In this document: positions 15,765 through 24,365 of the stretch, one piece after another | Layout: every line of letters begins with the position of its first letter | Position numbering within the stretch: position 1 is the first letter of the stretch | Assembly: GCA_031258005.1 (NCBI GenBank) | Contig: JAIRNP010000115.1 | Location: 1 to 41,975, forward strand | Length of the DNA stretch: 41,975 nucleotides | Reading direction: 5' to 3' | Origin: Treponema sp. | GTDB lineage: Bacteria; Spirochaetota; Spirochaetia; Treponematales; Breznakiellaceae | Position numbers and translations under genes: made by a program | The notes under the pieces: generated by a model | The model's input: only the letters and a program-made list of their open reading frames with translations | Databases searched by the model: none | What the model was told of the DNA's origin: nothing

Positions 15765-16544
15765 ATGAAATATAAGACCAAACTACTTGCGGAGAGGTTC
15801 ACTAAGATGCTTTCTCAATGGCCGGGGGTGGAATGTGTTTCCCTTAACGAGGCTGCCCGGGAGGATACCTTGGATCCCTATTTCGCCCTGATCCTAGACG
15901 TATTTTATGCAGGATCCATTCCGGAAGCAGCAGAACGGGGGCGCCTGTACGGGGAAGATGTGGCGGCCTTTGAGACTTCCGGCCGGACTGATAAGGATCG
16001 CTTCCTTATCGGAGGGCTTCCGATCAGACTGGAGTATAAATCTACCCAGCAAATCCAGACCCTGGTTTCCATGGTGTCTACCGACGCGGAGTCCTTCTGG
16101 ATTATCAAGGATTCAGGAACCTACGGGTTCTATAGATTGACCCAGGGGGATCTTCTGTTTTACCGGACCGATTGGATCCAGGACATACGCAAGCGGCTGC
16201 TCAACCTGGATGATAACTTTTGGGTGCAGATGCGGTATAGCTATCAATCCAAGATGGAGCATCTATTGAATGACCTGGGGGCGGCGTTTTTTCAGGAGGA
16301 TGATTTCAATTACCTCATCTCTTCTGCCCTCTTCATTAAAACCGCCTGCCTTACCCTGTTTTGTATCAATCATCAATTTGAGCCGTCCCATCGGGCCTAT
16401 TATAAACAGACCCTGGAACTCCCGATCTTACCCGAAGCCTTCCAGGTCCAGCTTGCCACCTTTTTGCGGGGGGATCCGGAAATAACCAATGAACGGAAAT
16501 ATTCCCTTGCTCAACGGATGGCCCGAAATATTGTCGCCTTGTAG
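15765..16544 (+). CDS. Conserved hypothetical protein
   Basis: 259 residues, cytoplasmic (no signal peptide or membrane segment). The N-terminal part (DPYFALILDVFYAGSIPEAAERG) and LPIRLEYKS are vaguely like the core of nucleotidyltransferase-fold proteins such as DUF4037, but the catalytic acidic pair cannot be placed with confidence. The C-terminal half is helical (SKMEHLLNDLGAAFFQEDDFNYLISSALFIKT). It is followed after 21 bases by the metalloprotease-like gene, so the two are probably one operon. TAAGGAAC precedes the ATG. The function is not assigned. Confidence 0.6.
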   Translation: MKYKTKLLAERFTKMLSQWPGVECVSLNEAAREDTLDPYFALILDVFYAGSIPEAAERGRLYGEDVAAFETSGRTDKDRFLIGGLPIRLEYKSTQQIQTLVSMVSTDAESFWIIKDSGTYGFYRLTQGDLLFYRTDWIQDIRKRLLNLDDNFWVQMRYSYQSKMEHLLNDLGAAFFQEDDFNYLISSALFIKTACLTLFCINHQFEPSHRAYYKQTLELPILPEAFQVQLATFLRGDPEITNERKYSLAQRMARNIVAL

Positions 16545-16565
16545 GAGGGGAAGAGGAGGAAACCC

Positions 16566-18317
16566 ATGCAGGTACCCGCAAAAGTGCGGTATCCGGTCTT
16601 ACTGATTTTTTTGGTCATGCACCTCGGGACCAGTTCCTGTACATACAAGGAAGTGGCGGCATTTCCCTTTTATGGCGCAGAGGACAATACCTCTTTATAC
16701 GGCCTTTCTAAAGCCGCCGCCTCAGGGGTACTTCCTCTTTCCAAACCGGAGGTATTCGAATATGTGTTTGAAAAGACCCTGCAGGTTCCTCCTCAAGGGG
16801 CTTTAGAAGTAGATTATAGGATCCGGCCAGTAGACGGAACCAATGCAGGGACGCCTCCCTATCGGATCATCCTCACCATTGAAGGAGAGGCTGCCTGGGT
16901 CCTTCCCTATGATGCTTCTTTTCTCGGTATGGATACCAAGCCGAGCCGTATCCGCTATGTGATACCGGTTAATACCGGATTAGAAAAGATACGTTTCCAG
17001 GTTGCCTCAGAATCGGCGGAAAACACCGATTCTTCTGCATCCGATGCGGTTCCTGCGTGGATTTTTGAACTGTATTCCTTGAGCCTCCTAAACCGCTGGT
17101 ACGGATTTACCCAGGAATTTACCCAAGAAACAGAAGCTCCACGGCATTGCATCTTACGGGCAAGCCCTTTTGTGTTTCCAGCGGAACAGGATCCCCCGTA
17201 TCCCTATGGGTTCAGCATAAACCCTCCATCTCACTATCAGATTACCGGAGGGCTTGCAGTATATGCCGAAGGAGCAGCAGCCCATATCCGGGTCAGTGAG
17301 GGAAACAGGCGGTTTGACTATACTGCTCCGCCGGAGGGAGCCGGAGCGTCTTTGTTCATTTCTCCGGGAGCTTTGTCTTCTGTTACGTATCCCTTGAAGA
17401 GCAGCGGGAACAGGCCGCTCAAAACGTTCATGCTTGTTCCTGCAGAGAACCCTTCTTTTCCTAAGTACCCAGTCATAGCGGATCCCGGCATCATCCTGAA
17501 CTATCCCCAACAAAACTGGCGGGACCCCCGTTACGAGTTCTTTCAATGGAAAGATTTTCCTTCGATACTCATTTTTGATACCGCCGATTATAAGATCCAG
17601 AATGCGCTGTTTAAGCGGCTGGCTTTCTTCACTGAAAAAGCCGGTTTTCGAGGCCGTCTTGCCGCTGACCGAGAGATAGCGAATCTCCATGGTTGGAATG
17701 CCCATGATTACCAGGCAAAGGATCTGGCCGCCTTTTTTGAAGCTGCCCGAAACACGGAGTTTCCCCTTGCTCCAGAAGAGCGGGAACTGGAAAGTATACT
17801 CCAGGCAGCGGGCATCATAAACCGAACCGAAACCGGCGCCTGGTCAATGGGCACGGGTGCGGTTATTTCCATTTCCCGGGAATCTCCTGAATATCTCCGT
17901 TCCCAGTTCATGGTCCATGAAGGGTTCCACGGGCTTTTCTTTGTGGATGAGGATTTTCGGAATTTCAGCCGCCATCGCTTTGAAACCTTGGATCCCACCG
18001 CAAAAGGATTCATCCTTTCTTTTTTTGATTATCAGCATTATGACGTACAGGATGCCTATTTGATGCTCAACGAGTTTATGGCCCATGTACTCCAGCAGCC
18101 CGTATCTCATGCCGCATCCTATTTTGGGGAATATCTAGCTGCCCGGATCGATGCTTCCCCCTGGCGCCGCACCGTGTTGCCCCCCATGGACGAAGCTTCC
18201 CATTCCTGGCCGGACATTGCCCGGGCCTTCCATACTGAAGCGGTTGCCTTCTCCGCGTATGTAAACCAGCGCTGGGGTTTTGCAGCCGGAAAGGTCAACC
18301 GGATTACGGTCCGGTGA
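16566..18317 (+). CDS. Putative zinc-metalloprotease lipoprotein
   Basis: 583 residues. N-terminal signal sequence MQVPAKVRYPVLLIFLVMHLGTSSC with a possible lipobox (TSSC). Residues 40-320 are beta-rich. A zinc-protease signature HEGFH lies at residues 451-455, with a downstream NEFMAH (Glu503) that could supply the third ligand in a gluzincin-like arrangement. HExxH alone is weak evidence, but the Glu at +48 in a helix-like segment strengthens it. A strong ribosome site (GAGGAGG) precedes ATG 16566. An envelope-anchored protease is inferred. The substrate is unknown. Confidence 0.6.
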   Translation: MQVPAKVRYPVLLIFLVMHLGTSSCTYKEVAAFPFYGAEDNTSLYGLSKAAASGVLPLSKPEVFEYVFEKTLQVPPQGALEVDYRIRPVDGTNAGTPPYRIILTIEGEAAWVLPYDASFLGMDTKPSRIRYVIPVNTGLEKIRFQVASESAENTDSSASDAVPAWIFELYSLSLLNRWYGFTQEFTQETEAPRHCILRASPFVFPAEQDPPYPYGFSINPPSHYQITGGLAVYAEGAAAHIRVSEGNRRFDYTAPPEGAGASLFISPGALSSVTYPLKSSGNRPLKTFMLVPAENPSFPKYPVIADPGIILNYPQQNWRDPRYEFFQWKDFPSILIFDTADYKIQNALFKRLAFFTEKAGFRGRLAADREIANLHGWNAHDYQAKDLAAFFEAARNTEFPLAPEERELESILQAAGIINRTETGAWSMGTGAVISISRESPEYLRSQFMVHEGFHGLFFVDEDFRNFSRHRFETLDPTAKGFILSFFDYQHYDVQDAYLMLNEFMAHVLQQPVSHAASYFGEYLAARIDASPWRRTVLPPMDEASHSWPDIARAFHTEAVAFSAYVNQRWGFAAGKVNRITVR

Positions 18318-18340
18318 ACACCCCGTCTTTCGGTTCTCTT

Positions 18341-18361
18341 AATTCGCTGAAATGAGCGTTC
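18341..18361. repeat. Dispersed 21-bp repeat, copy 1
   Basis: A 21-base sequence with core CGCTGAAATGAGCG occurs here, between the convergent protease and RND genes (touching the RND stop), and again identically at 28468-28488. The core can form a short CGCT/AGCG stem. Confidence 0.7.
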
Positions 18362-21300
18362 ATTCGATGTACCGGTTCCGCTTCTTATCATGCCGGCTGT
18401 TGAGGAGGGAATACAACACCGGCGTAAGCAGCAGGGTCATAAAAGAACTCACCGTAAGGCCCCCTACAAAGGTTTTTCCAATAGGCTGGATGGTATCTGC
18501 CCCAGGGCCGGGAAAAAAGGCGATGGGGACCATCCCCAGAATGGTGGTGAGACTGGTCATCAGGATGGGCCGCAGGCGGTTCTTCCCGGCCTCAAGGCAG
18601 GCGTCCCGGACCCGCAGCCCCCTCGCCCTGAGGGTATTGGTGTAGTCCACCAGCACAATGCCGTTATTGACCACCACCCCCACCAAGGCCACGATCCCCA
18701 CGGCGGAAAATACCGACATAGCCTCGTGGCCGATCTTGTATATCCAAATCACCCCGATAAACAGCAGGGGAATCGAGAAAAAGATGATCAAGGGGTCCAC
18801 AAAGGATTCAAACTGACTGGCCATGAGGCCGAACACCAGGAATACCGCGGCGGCAATGATAAAGATGAACCGGCGGTTATAGGCTTGAATTTCCTGGGCT
18901 TCCCCCAGGTAACGGACCGTTACCCCTTCCCGGGGAACCAGATACTGCTGTACGGTTTCTTCCAGCCGCTGCTGCATCTCCGTGGCGGCAATACCTTGGG
19001 GGAGATCCCCGGTGATCCGCAGGACCCGCTCCTGATTTTCCCGGCGGATAGAACTGGAGGAGCGGCCTTCGGTAATCCTGGCCACATTGGAGAGGGATAT
19101 CCGCGCGCCGCTTCGGCTCAGTACAAAGATCGCATCCAGATTGGGGAGCCCTATCCGATCTTCCTGCCGGAGCATGACGTTCACATTGATGATCCTATCC
19201 CCTTGGCTGATAGTCGTGGCAGTGGTGCCGTCCATAGCGGTGCGGATCTCCGTGGCAATAGCGGATAAAGAGACCCCCAAGGCCGCGGCCCGGTCCCGGT
19301 CAATCTCAATAGACAGTTGAGGGGCCCCTTCGTCGAGATTCACTTCCGGATTTTCGATTTCCGGCAGATACCGAACCATGATGCCTTTGATTTCATCGGC
19401 CGTTTCCATAAGCACCTGGGCATCCCGGGAAGAGACGGCGATCTCCACGGCCTGGGTTGAACCCATGGAACGGCCTGCCCGAAAAGCCACCTGAATTCCC
19501 GGAATCGCGGTGGTATAGGGACTGAGCTTGGCGGTGATCCGGTCCGGCGTATCGATCTGTTCCGCCGGAGGGGGCAGGGTTATCTGAATGGCGCTGTTCC
19601 CGCTCCGCCGGGCCGTGAGGATGATGTTTCTAAAACCTTGGATCTCTTCCCGGATGATCCCGGCCAGGTCCTCTAATACCTGCTCGGTACGATCTATGGG
19701 GGTGCCCTGGGGCAAGGTAACGTTGAGGGATACGGAATCATCCGTTCTGGACCGGATAAAGAGATTCATCCCAATGCCTCCAAACTGCATAAGGGAAAAG
19801 ACCAGGATGAGTACCACCAAGAGCAGGACCAAAAGCCGGTGATCCAGGCAGTACCGGATAGCCAGGCCATAGCCCTCGTCCAGGTTGTGGAAAAATTGCT
19901 CCAGGCGCCGGTCCAGGAAATGCAACAGCGGGTTCTTGAGGGGCTTTTGCTTGCGGGTATCCAGCCTGAGGATGGAACCGCAAAGGCTGGGTACCAGCGT
20001 CAAGGCCACCACCAGGGAGCAGATAAGGGAAATCACCACCGTAAAGATAAGGTCGCTAAAAAGCTGGCCCATCATCTCCAAGTCGTTTTTATAAATGATC
20101 AGGGGGATAAACACGCACAAGGTGGTGGTGGTAGAGGTGATGATAGCCCGGGTCATCTCCTGGCTGCCCAGGATGGCGGCAATTTCCGCCTTGGCCCCCC
20201 GCTCCCGGTAATTGTGAACATTATCCAGAATCACAATGGAGGCATCCACGGTCATGCCCAAGCCCAGGATGAGACCGGTCATGGTGAGGAGATTCAAGGT
20301 AAACCCGAAAATCGCCATGAACATCAGGGTAAGGAGGATGGATATAGGAATGGAAAGGCCGATGATGAGGGTTCCCTTGATGTTCCGCAGAAATATGAAG
20401 AGAATGACCATAGATAAAAGGGCCCCTTGTAGGGCATTGGAATAGACCTGATTCAAGGTTGCGCTGATGAGGGAGGTGTTGTCGGAGAGCACTTCCAGGG
20501 TGATTCCCTGAGGCAGCGCTGCGTTGATGCCTTCCAACGCGGCCCTGACCCGGCTGGCAACCTGTACTTGGTTACTGTCGCTTTCGCTGGTAACCTGGAT
20601 GTACACCCCGCTCTGGCCGTTCACCGAGACCCGGGTGGCGTTATCGTTATAGGCGAGACTCACCTCGGCGATATCTTCAAGGCGTACCACCTGGGAACGA
20701 TTCAGTTGGCTTATCCCTTGCCCTGAGGCCGGGACGCTTAAGGTCTTCACCGCCAGCCGTTTTATCTGGTCCAGAGTCGTCAATTCCTGCGTGGTGAGAA
20801 GCTGATATTCCCGCAGCCCCCGGGTAAGGCTGCCTCCGCTGGAAAGGACATTCTGCCCCTTCAGGGTCGCGCTAATGTCCTGCAGGGTGAGGTTGAAAGC
20901 CCCCAGGCGGTTTAAGGAAACCGCCACCCGGATGATCTGGGTCGTCCCTCCGGTAACCTCCGCAGAAGCCACCCCCTGGATCCGCTCAATACCGGCCTGG
21001 ATTTCATTTTCCGCAAAGAGCCTGAGCTGATCCGGCGGGTAATTGCCCCGGACCACCAGGCGCATGATAGGCATGGCGGACATATCAAAGCGCCTGACCG
21101 TGGGGGTTCCCGCACCGTCGGGCAGAGAATTGGCCAGGCGGTTCACCAGGGTTTGGGCGTCGGTTATGGCCTTGTCCATATCCGTGCCGTAGGCGAAGTT
21201 AAGGTTGATAAAACTGTTTTCAAAGGAAGAACTGCTGGTCAGGTTTTCCAAGCCCCGGGATGAAGCCAAGGCCCGTTCCAAAGGGATGGTGATATTCTGT

Positions 21301-21488
21301 TCCACATCCCTAGGACCGGCTCCGGGAAAACTGGTGAATATAGATAAAACCGGACGGGCCGTGGAAGGATAGAGATCCACCGCAATATGGGGAACCAAAG
21401 TAGCGGCAATACCCATAGCCAGGGCGTACAAGACCACAATGGTTACGGGCCGTTTCACGGAGTAGGTGGAAATACTCAGGGAATTCAT
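18360..21488 (-). CDS. RND-type (AcrB/MexF-like) efflux transporter
   Basis: 1042 residues, typical for HAE1-type inner-membrane RND pumps. The N-terminus has TM1 (VTIVVLYALAMGIAATLVP). The periplasmic porter part carries FTSFPGAGPRDVEQNITIPLE, a hallmark of the family. TM4 carries GLGMTVDASIVILDNV (Asp415), so only one of the two AcrB TM4 aspartates is kept. TM10 has VGVVVNNGIVLVDYTN, where the AcrB lysine is Asn. Such variants are common outside Proteobacteria. It uses the proton gradient to expel drugs or other amphiphiles through the partner adaptor and outer-membrane channel. Its ATG overlaps the adaptor stop (TAATG), which implies coupled translation. The substrate cannot be told from sequence. 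Confidence 0.92.
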   Translation of the reverse strand: MNSLSISTYSVKRPVTIVVLYALAMGIAATLVPHIAVDLYPSTARPVLSIFTSFPGAGPRDVEQNITIPLERALASSRGLENLTSSSSFENSFINLNFAYGTDMDKAITDAQTLVNRLANSLPDGAGTPTVRRFDMSAMPIMRLVVRGNYPPDQLRLFAENEIQAGIERIQGVASAEVTGGTTQIIRVAVSLNRLGAFNLTLQDISATLKGQNVLSSGGSLTRGLREYQLLTTQELTTLDQIKRLAVKTLSVPASGQGISQLNRSQVVRLEDIAEVSLAYNDNATRVSVNGQSGVYIQVTSESDSNQVQVASRVRAALEGINAALPQGITLEVLSDNTSLISATLNQVYSNALQGALLSMVILFIFLRNIKGTLIIGLSIPISILLTLMFMAIFGFTLNLLTMTGLILGLGMTVDASIVILDNVHNYRERGAKAEIAAILGSQEMTRAIITSTTTTLCVFIPLIIYKNDLEMMGQLFSDLIFTVVISLICSLVVALTLVPSLCGSILRLDTRKQKPLKNPLLHFLDRRLEQFFHNLDEGYGLAIRYCLDHRLLVLLLVVLILVFSLMQFGGIGMNLFIRSRTDDSVSLNVTLPQGTPIDRTEQVLEDLAGIIREEIQGFRNIILTARRSGNSAIQITLPPPAEQIDTPDRITAKLSPYTTAIPGIQVAFRAGRSMGSTQAVEIAVSSRDAQVLMETADEIKGIMVRYLPEIENPEVNLDEGAPQLSIEIDRDRAAALGVSLSAIATEIRTAMDGTTATTISQGDRIINVNVMLRQEDRIGLPNLDAIFVLSRSGARISLSNVARITEGRSSSSIRRENQERVLRITGDLPQGIAATEMQQRLEETVQQYLVPREGVTVRYLGEAQEIQAYNRRFIFIIAAAVFLVFGLMASQFESFVDPLIIFFSIPLLFIGVIWIYKIGHEAMSVFSAVGIVALVGVVVNNGIVLVDYTNTLRARGLRVRDACLEAGKNRLRPILMTSLTTILGMVPIAFFPGPGADTIQPIGKTFVGGLTVSSFMTLLLTPVLYSLLNSRHDKKRNRYIE

Positions 21489-22492
21489 TAGGGTACCACC
21501 CGGACCGGATCCGCCTCAGAAAGAAAATTTTGTCCCTCCGTAACCACCCATTCTCCTGGTTCCAAACCGCTGAGGACCTCCATCGCCTCCTCCCCTTCCA
21601 AGCCCAGGCGCAACTCCCGGCGCTCCGCCCGCTGCTCCTGGGTAACCACAAAGGCGATCCAAGACCCGTAGGTGTTGATCACCGCTTCCCGGGGGATTAC
21701 CGGGACATCCTTACGGGTTTGGGTAACCAGGCTTACCTGGGCGAACATTCCCACCCGGATCCGGGGATCCTGCCGGGTAAACTCAAGCCGGATCTTCAGG
21801 GTCCGGCTGGCAGGATCCAAGACCGGACTCACCTCATCCACCACCGCATCAAAGGTTTCCCCAGGGAGGGCTTCCAAGGAGACCCTTGCAGCAAGGCCTT
21901 TCCGGGCCACCGGGGAAAACCGTTCAGGCACAAAGGTCTCCACTAAAAGCCGGGAAAGTTCTCCCACCTGGTATACCACCGTTTGACTGGTCAGGGTGTC
22001 CCCCGGAGAGAGGGGGGCCTGGAGGATCGTGCCTGAAACCGGAGCGTGTACCGGGCTTTGAGCATAGACTTCCCCTGGCCGGGAAGGATCCACCATAGCC
22101 AGAATATCCCCCTGCCGTACGGTATCCCCCACCTGGAACCGGACCTCGGTGAGTTTTCCTCCCACCGTGGGATACACCGCTACCTCGGTCCGGGGAATGA
22201 CATCGCCGTTGATAAGGGCTTTGGTTTCGATGGTGCCCAAGCGAATCTCTTGGACCCGAACCGGCAGGGCGTTCTGCGCCCCGGGGTTATTTCCCCGGCT
22301 TCCCCCAGATCCCGGCTGCGGGCTGCCTTGGCCTTGGGCAGGTCCGCTTCCCGGGACAGCAGGCCTGCCCGATGAGGCCGGCTTCTGCTTGGTTCCATAG
22401 GAAAACCCTATCAATCCGGCGAACACCAGCATAAGTCCGATGATTCCTCCCGTTACGATCCGGCTTGGGGTGATGGGGCTATTCGGTACCAT
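21488..22492 (-). CDS. RND periplasmic adaptor (membrane fusion protein, HlyD/AcrA family)
   Basis: 334 residues. N-terminal membrane anchor (IVTGGIIGLMLVFAGLIGFSY), a Gly/Pro/Gln-rich linker (about 35-70), then the barrel-sandwich (lipoyl-like) fold (VYPTVGGKLTEVRFQVGDTVRQG and VHAPVSGTILQAPLSPGD). Beta-barrel and membrane-proximal domains follow. It is shorter than AcrA because the helical hairpin is very short. It bridges the RND pump and the TolC-like channel. It overlaps the upstream channel gene by 14 bases and the downstream pump by 1. Confidence 0.9.
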   Translation of the reverse strand: MVPNSPITPSRIVTGGIIGLMLVFAGLIGFSYGTKQKPASSGRPAVPGSGPAQGQGSPQPGSGGSRGNNPGAQNALPVRVQEIRLGTIETKALINGDVIPRTEVAVYPTVGGKLTEVRFQVGDTVRQGDILAMVDPSRPGEVYAQSPVHAPVSGTILQAPLSPGDTLTSQTVVYQVGELSRLLVETFVPERFSPVARKGLAARVSLEALPGETFDAVVDEVSPVLDPASRTLKIRLEFTRQDPRIRVGMFAQVSLVTQTRKDVPVIPREAVINTYGSWIAFVVTQEQRAERRELRLGLEGEEAMEVLSGLEPGEWVVTEGQNFLSEADPVRVVP

Positions 22493-23828
22493 GGTATTCC
22501 ATACTCCTTCGGTCTCGGTTCAAGGCTGCTTCCATGTCTAAGATCATCAGGGCATAGGCCAGTTCGCCGTCCATGAGCTGCTGCCGGGACTCGGTCCATT
22601 TACTGCGGGTATTTTCCAGTTCCAGGAATTCCACCGTACCCTGCTGGAAGCCCTGTTCCGTCAAGGTATAGGTCCGTTCGGCAATCTCCGCCCGAAGCCG
22701 GGCGATGGCTAGACTCTCCCAGGAACTGCGAAGGTTCGCGGCAAGGGAACGAATCTGGGACATGGCGGTATGCTCGGTGTTTTTCAGGTCTAACCGGGCC
22801 TTTTCTACCGCGGCACCGGCTTTGGTAATGGTTTGACTGTTCTTGGTACCGGGAATCCACGGGTCCAGGGGAATGGAAAGGCTTACGTTGCCGCTGAGGT
22901 TATCGGAAAATTCTTCGGAGCCGCCTCCGGTTCCCCGCCATTGGACCGAAAGACTCAAGGAAGGGGATCGGGTATTCAAGATGGTTCGACGTTCCTCGGC
23001 CTGTAAGCCTTCAATCTGCTGACGCATACTCTGGATATCCGGCCGTTGGGCCAGGTATTGGTGAATCAGGGTTTCCGGGTCGGCCTCCCAAGGCTCAATC
23101 ACCAGGCTTCCTTCCAGTACCACCTGCCGGGTTTTCCCGGTCTGTTCATACCCTAAGCCTAAAAGAAGGAGGAACTCCGTAAGGGCCGTATCATAGGCGC
23201 TCTGGGCCTTGTACAGATCCAACTTAGCGGTTTCCACACTGAGCTGGGTTTGTAGATAACTCAGCTCCCCTATAAGCCCATACGCAAAGGCTATCCTGCT
23301 TTTTTCCCGCTGCTTTTCCGCCAGATCCAGGGTTTCTTGAAGAAAGGCGAGCCGGTTCTTATCGGTCAACAAGGTGTAAAAGGTCTTGGTAACCTGGACT
23401 GCAAGCTGCTGCCGGGCCTGCTCATAGTTGAGCAGCTCGGTTTGATAGGCCAAGCGGATGATGTTCATGGCGCTGGGCAGGCCTCCTTGTAAACTCAGAC
23501 TGATTCCCGCGGAAACACTATAGCCGAACCCGCTTTTTTCCAGGTGAAACCCTTCACCGGTACCTAAGGGAGTACCGTAACTCACCCCGGCACCGGCGCT
23601 TATGGAAGGAAAGAGTTCCGACCACAAGTGGGTCGCCGCATAGTGCGCGGCGTTCAGGTCCAGGGCGCTTTTTTGCAGGCTTAAACTTTGTGCGGTCGCT
23701 GCTTCCACCGCCTGGTCTAAAGATAGGATCAATGCCGGAGGGTCTTCCACGGCGCTCCCCGGGACCAAGGGGCATAACCAAAGAACGCCCCCCATAAGGA
23801 CTCCTGTCAAGAACATCCGTCGTATCAT
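22479..23828 (-). CDS. TolC-like outer-membrane efflux channel
   Basis: Start moved to 23828 (MIRRMFLTG...), which has AGAGGAG about 8 bases upstream; the track start at 23861 adds 11 residues of non-signal sequence. 449 residues: signal peptide (about 1-26), then two outer-membrane efflux protein repeats. The first has LSLDQAVEAATAQSLSLQKS, with long helices (LAEKQREKSRIAFAYGLIGELSYLQTQL). The second has AEERRTILNTRSPSLSLSVQW and RTYTLTEQGFQQGTVEFLELENT. First gene of the tripartite efflux operon. Confidence 0.9.
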   Translation of the reverse strand: MIRRMFLTGVLMGGVLWLCPLVPGSAVEDPPALILSLDQAVEAATAQSLSLQKSALDLNAAHYAATHLWSELFPSISAGAGVSYGTPLGTGEGFHLEKSGFGYSVSAGISLSLQGGLPSAMNIIRLAYQTELLNYEQARQQLAVQVTKTFYTLLTDKNRLAFLQETLDLAEKQREKSRIAFAYGLIGELSYLQTQLSVETAKLDLYKAQSAYDTALTEFLLLLGLGYEQTGKTRQVVLEGSLVIEPWEADPETLIHQYLAQRPDIQSMRQQIEGLQAEERRTILNTRSPSLSLSVQWRGTGGGSEEFSDNLSGNVSLSIPLDPWIPGTKNSQTITKAGAAVEKARLDLKNTEHTAMSQIRSLAANLRSSWESLAIARLRAEIAERTYTLTEQGFQQGTVEFLELENTRSKWTESRQQLMDGELAYALMILDMEAALNRDRRSMEYHGTE

Positions 23829-24330
23829 CTTCACTCCTCTGTAGGTATGTTCCTTAACCATGTTTTCAAGTCCAGGACTGGTATTATGGTATATTGCAAA
23901 AACCGTGCCAAAGGTGGTTTCCGGTATCCTTCACGTAAAGAGCCGGCATCCGCTCTCCAAGAACCGGTACGCCAATTCCGAAAAAACGGTCTCACCCCCG
24001 CTTTTTCCCATAGCTCTTTTGAAGAAAAGAAAGAGAAAGCTGAGAAAAAACTTCCTAGTGTTCACGCATTACCTGGGTAATTTTTTCACAAAAACGCTCG
24101 GTACTCCCTGCGGTGGGGGGCCGGCCCCAGGAAAGAACGATGAAACCAGGGTATAGGACCTATCCCTGTTGTATCTCCATACCTATAAAGGGCCGGTTTT
24201 ATGATATGGTTACACCCCCTTTTCCCGAGTTCCAGGTACGCCCCAGCCCCTTCTTTTGATGAACCCGTGGGTTTCTCCACGGGGGCATGGGAATTGCTAT
24301 GGGTTTATCCTTGAGGAGTCACGGATTTAC
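23829..24330. other. Divergent gene-free region with palindromes
   Basis: About 500 bases between the efflux operon and the ClC gene, with no credible gene (the 77-98 codon frames have no ribosome site and odd composition). Visible structure: GGGGCCGGCCCC palindrome (24117-24128); CAGGG-t-ATAGG / CCTATCCCTG stem (about 24149-24170); CCCGTGG-GTTTCT-CCACGGG hairpin (24262-24281). The efflux promoter must lie in the first part but no good box pair was found. Confidence 0.5.
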
Positions 24331-24359
24331 TTGCAGGAGCACCCGGGATACGGTAAAAT
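24331..24359 (+). promoter_or_regulatory. Promoter placing the ClC transcript start at its ATG
   Basis: TTGCAG (24331-24336), 17 bases, TAAAAT (24354-24359). Seven bases further is the A of ATG 24366. No Shine-Dalgarno sequence precedes that ATG, so the mRNA may be leaderless. Confidence 0.55.
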
Positions 24360-24365
24360 AAGACC

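Noticed and set aside
18390-20445. Several + strand frames of 60-290 codons opposite the RND gene
   Set aside because: Antisense shadows of a clear RND pump; they contain Gly/His/Gln-rich sequence typical of reversed membrane-protein codons.
23847-24156. 77 and 98 codon frames between the efflux operon and the ClC gene
   Set aside because: Overlapping each other in different frames, no ribosome site, no sensible hydrophobic or domain pattern.
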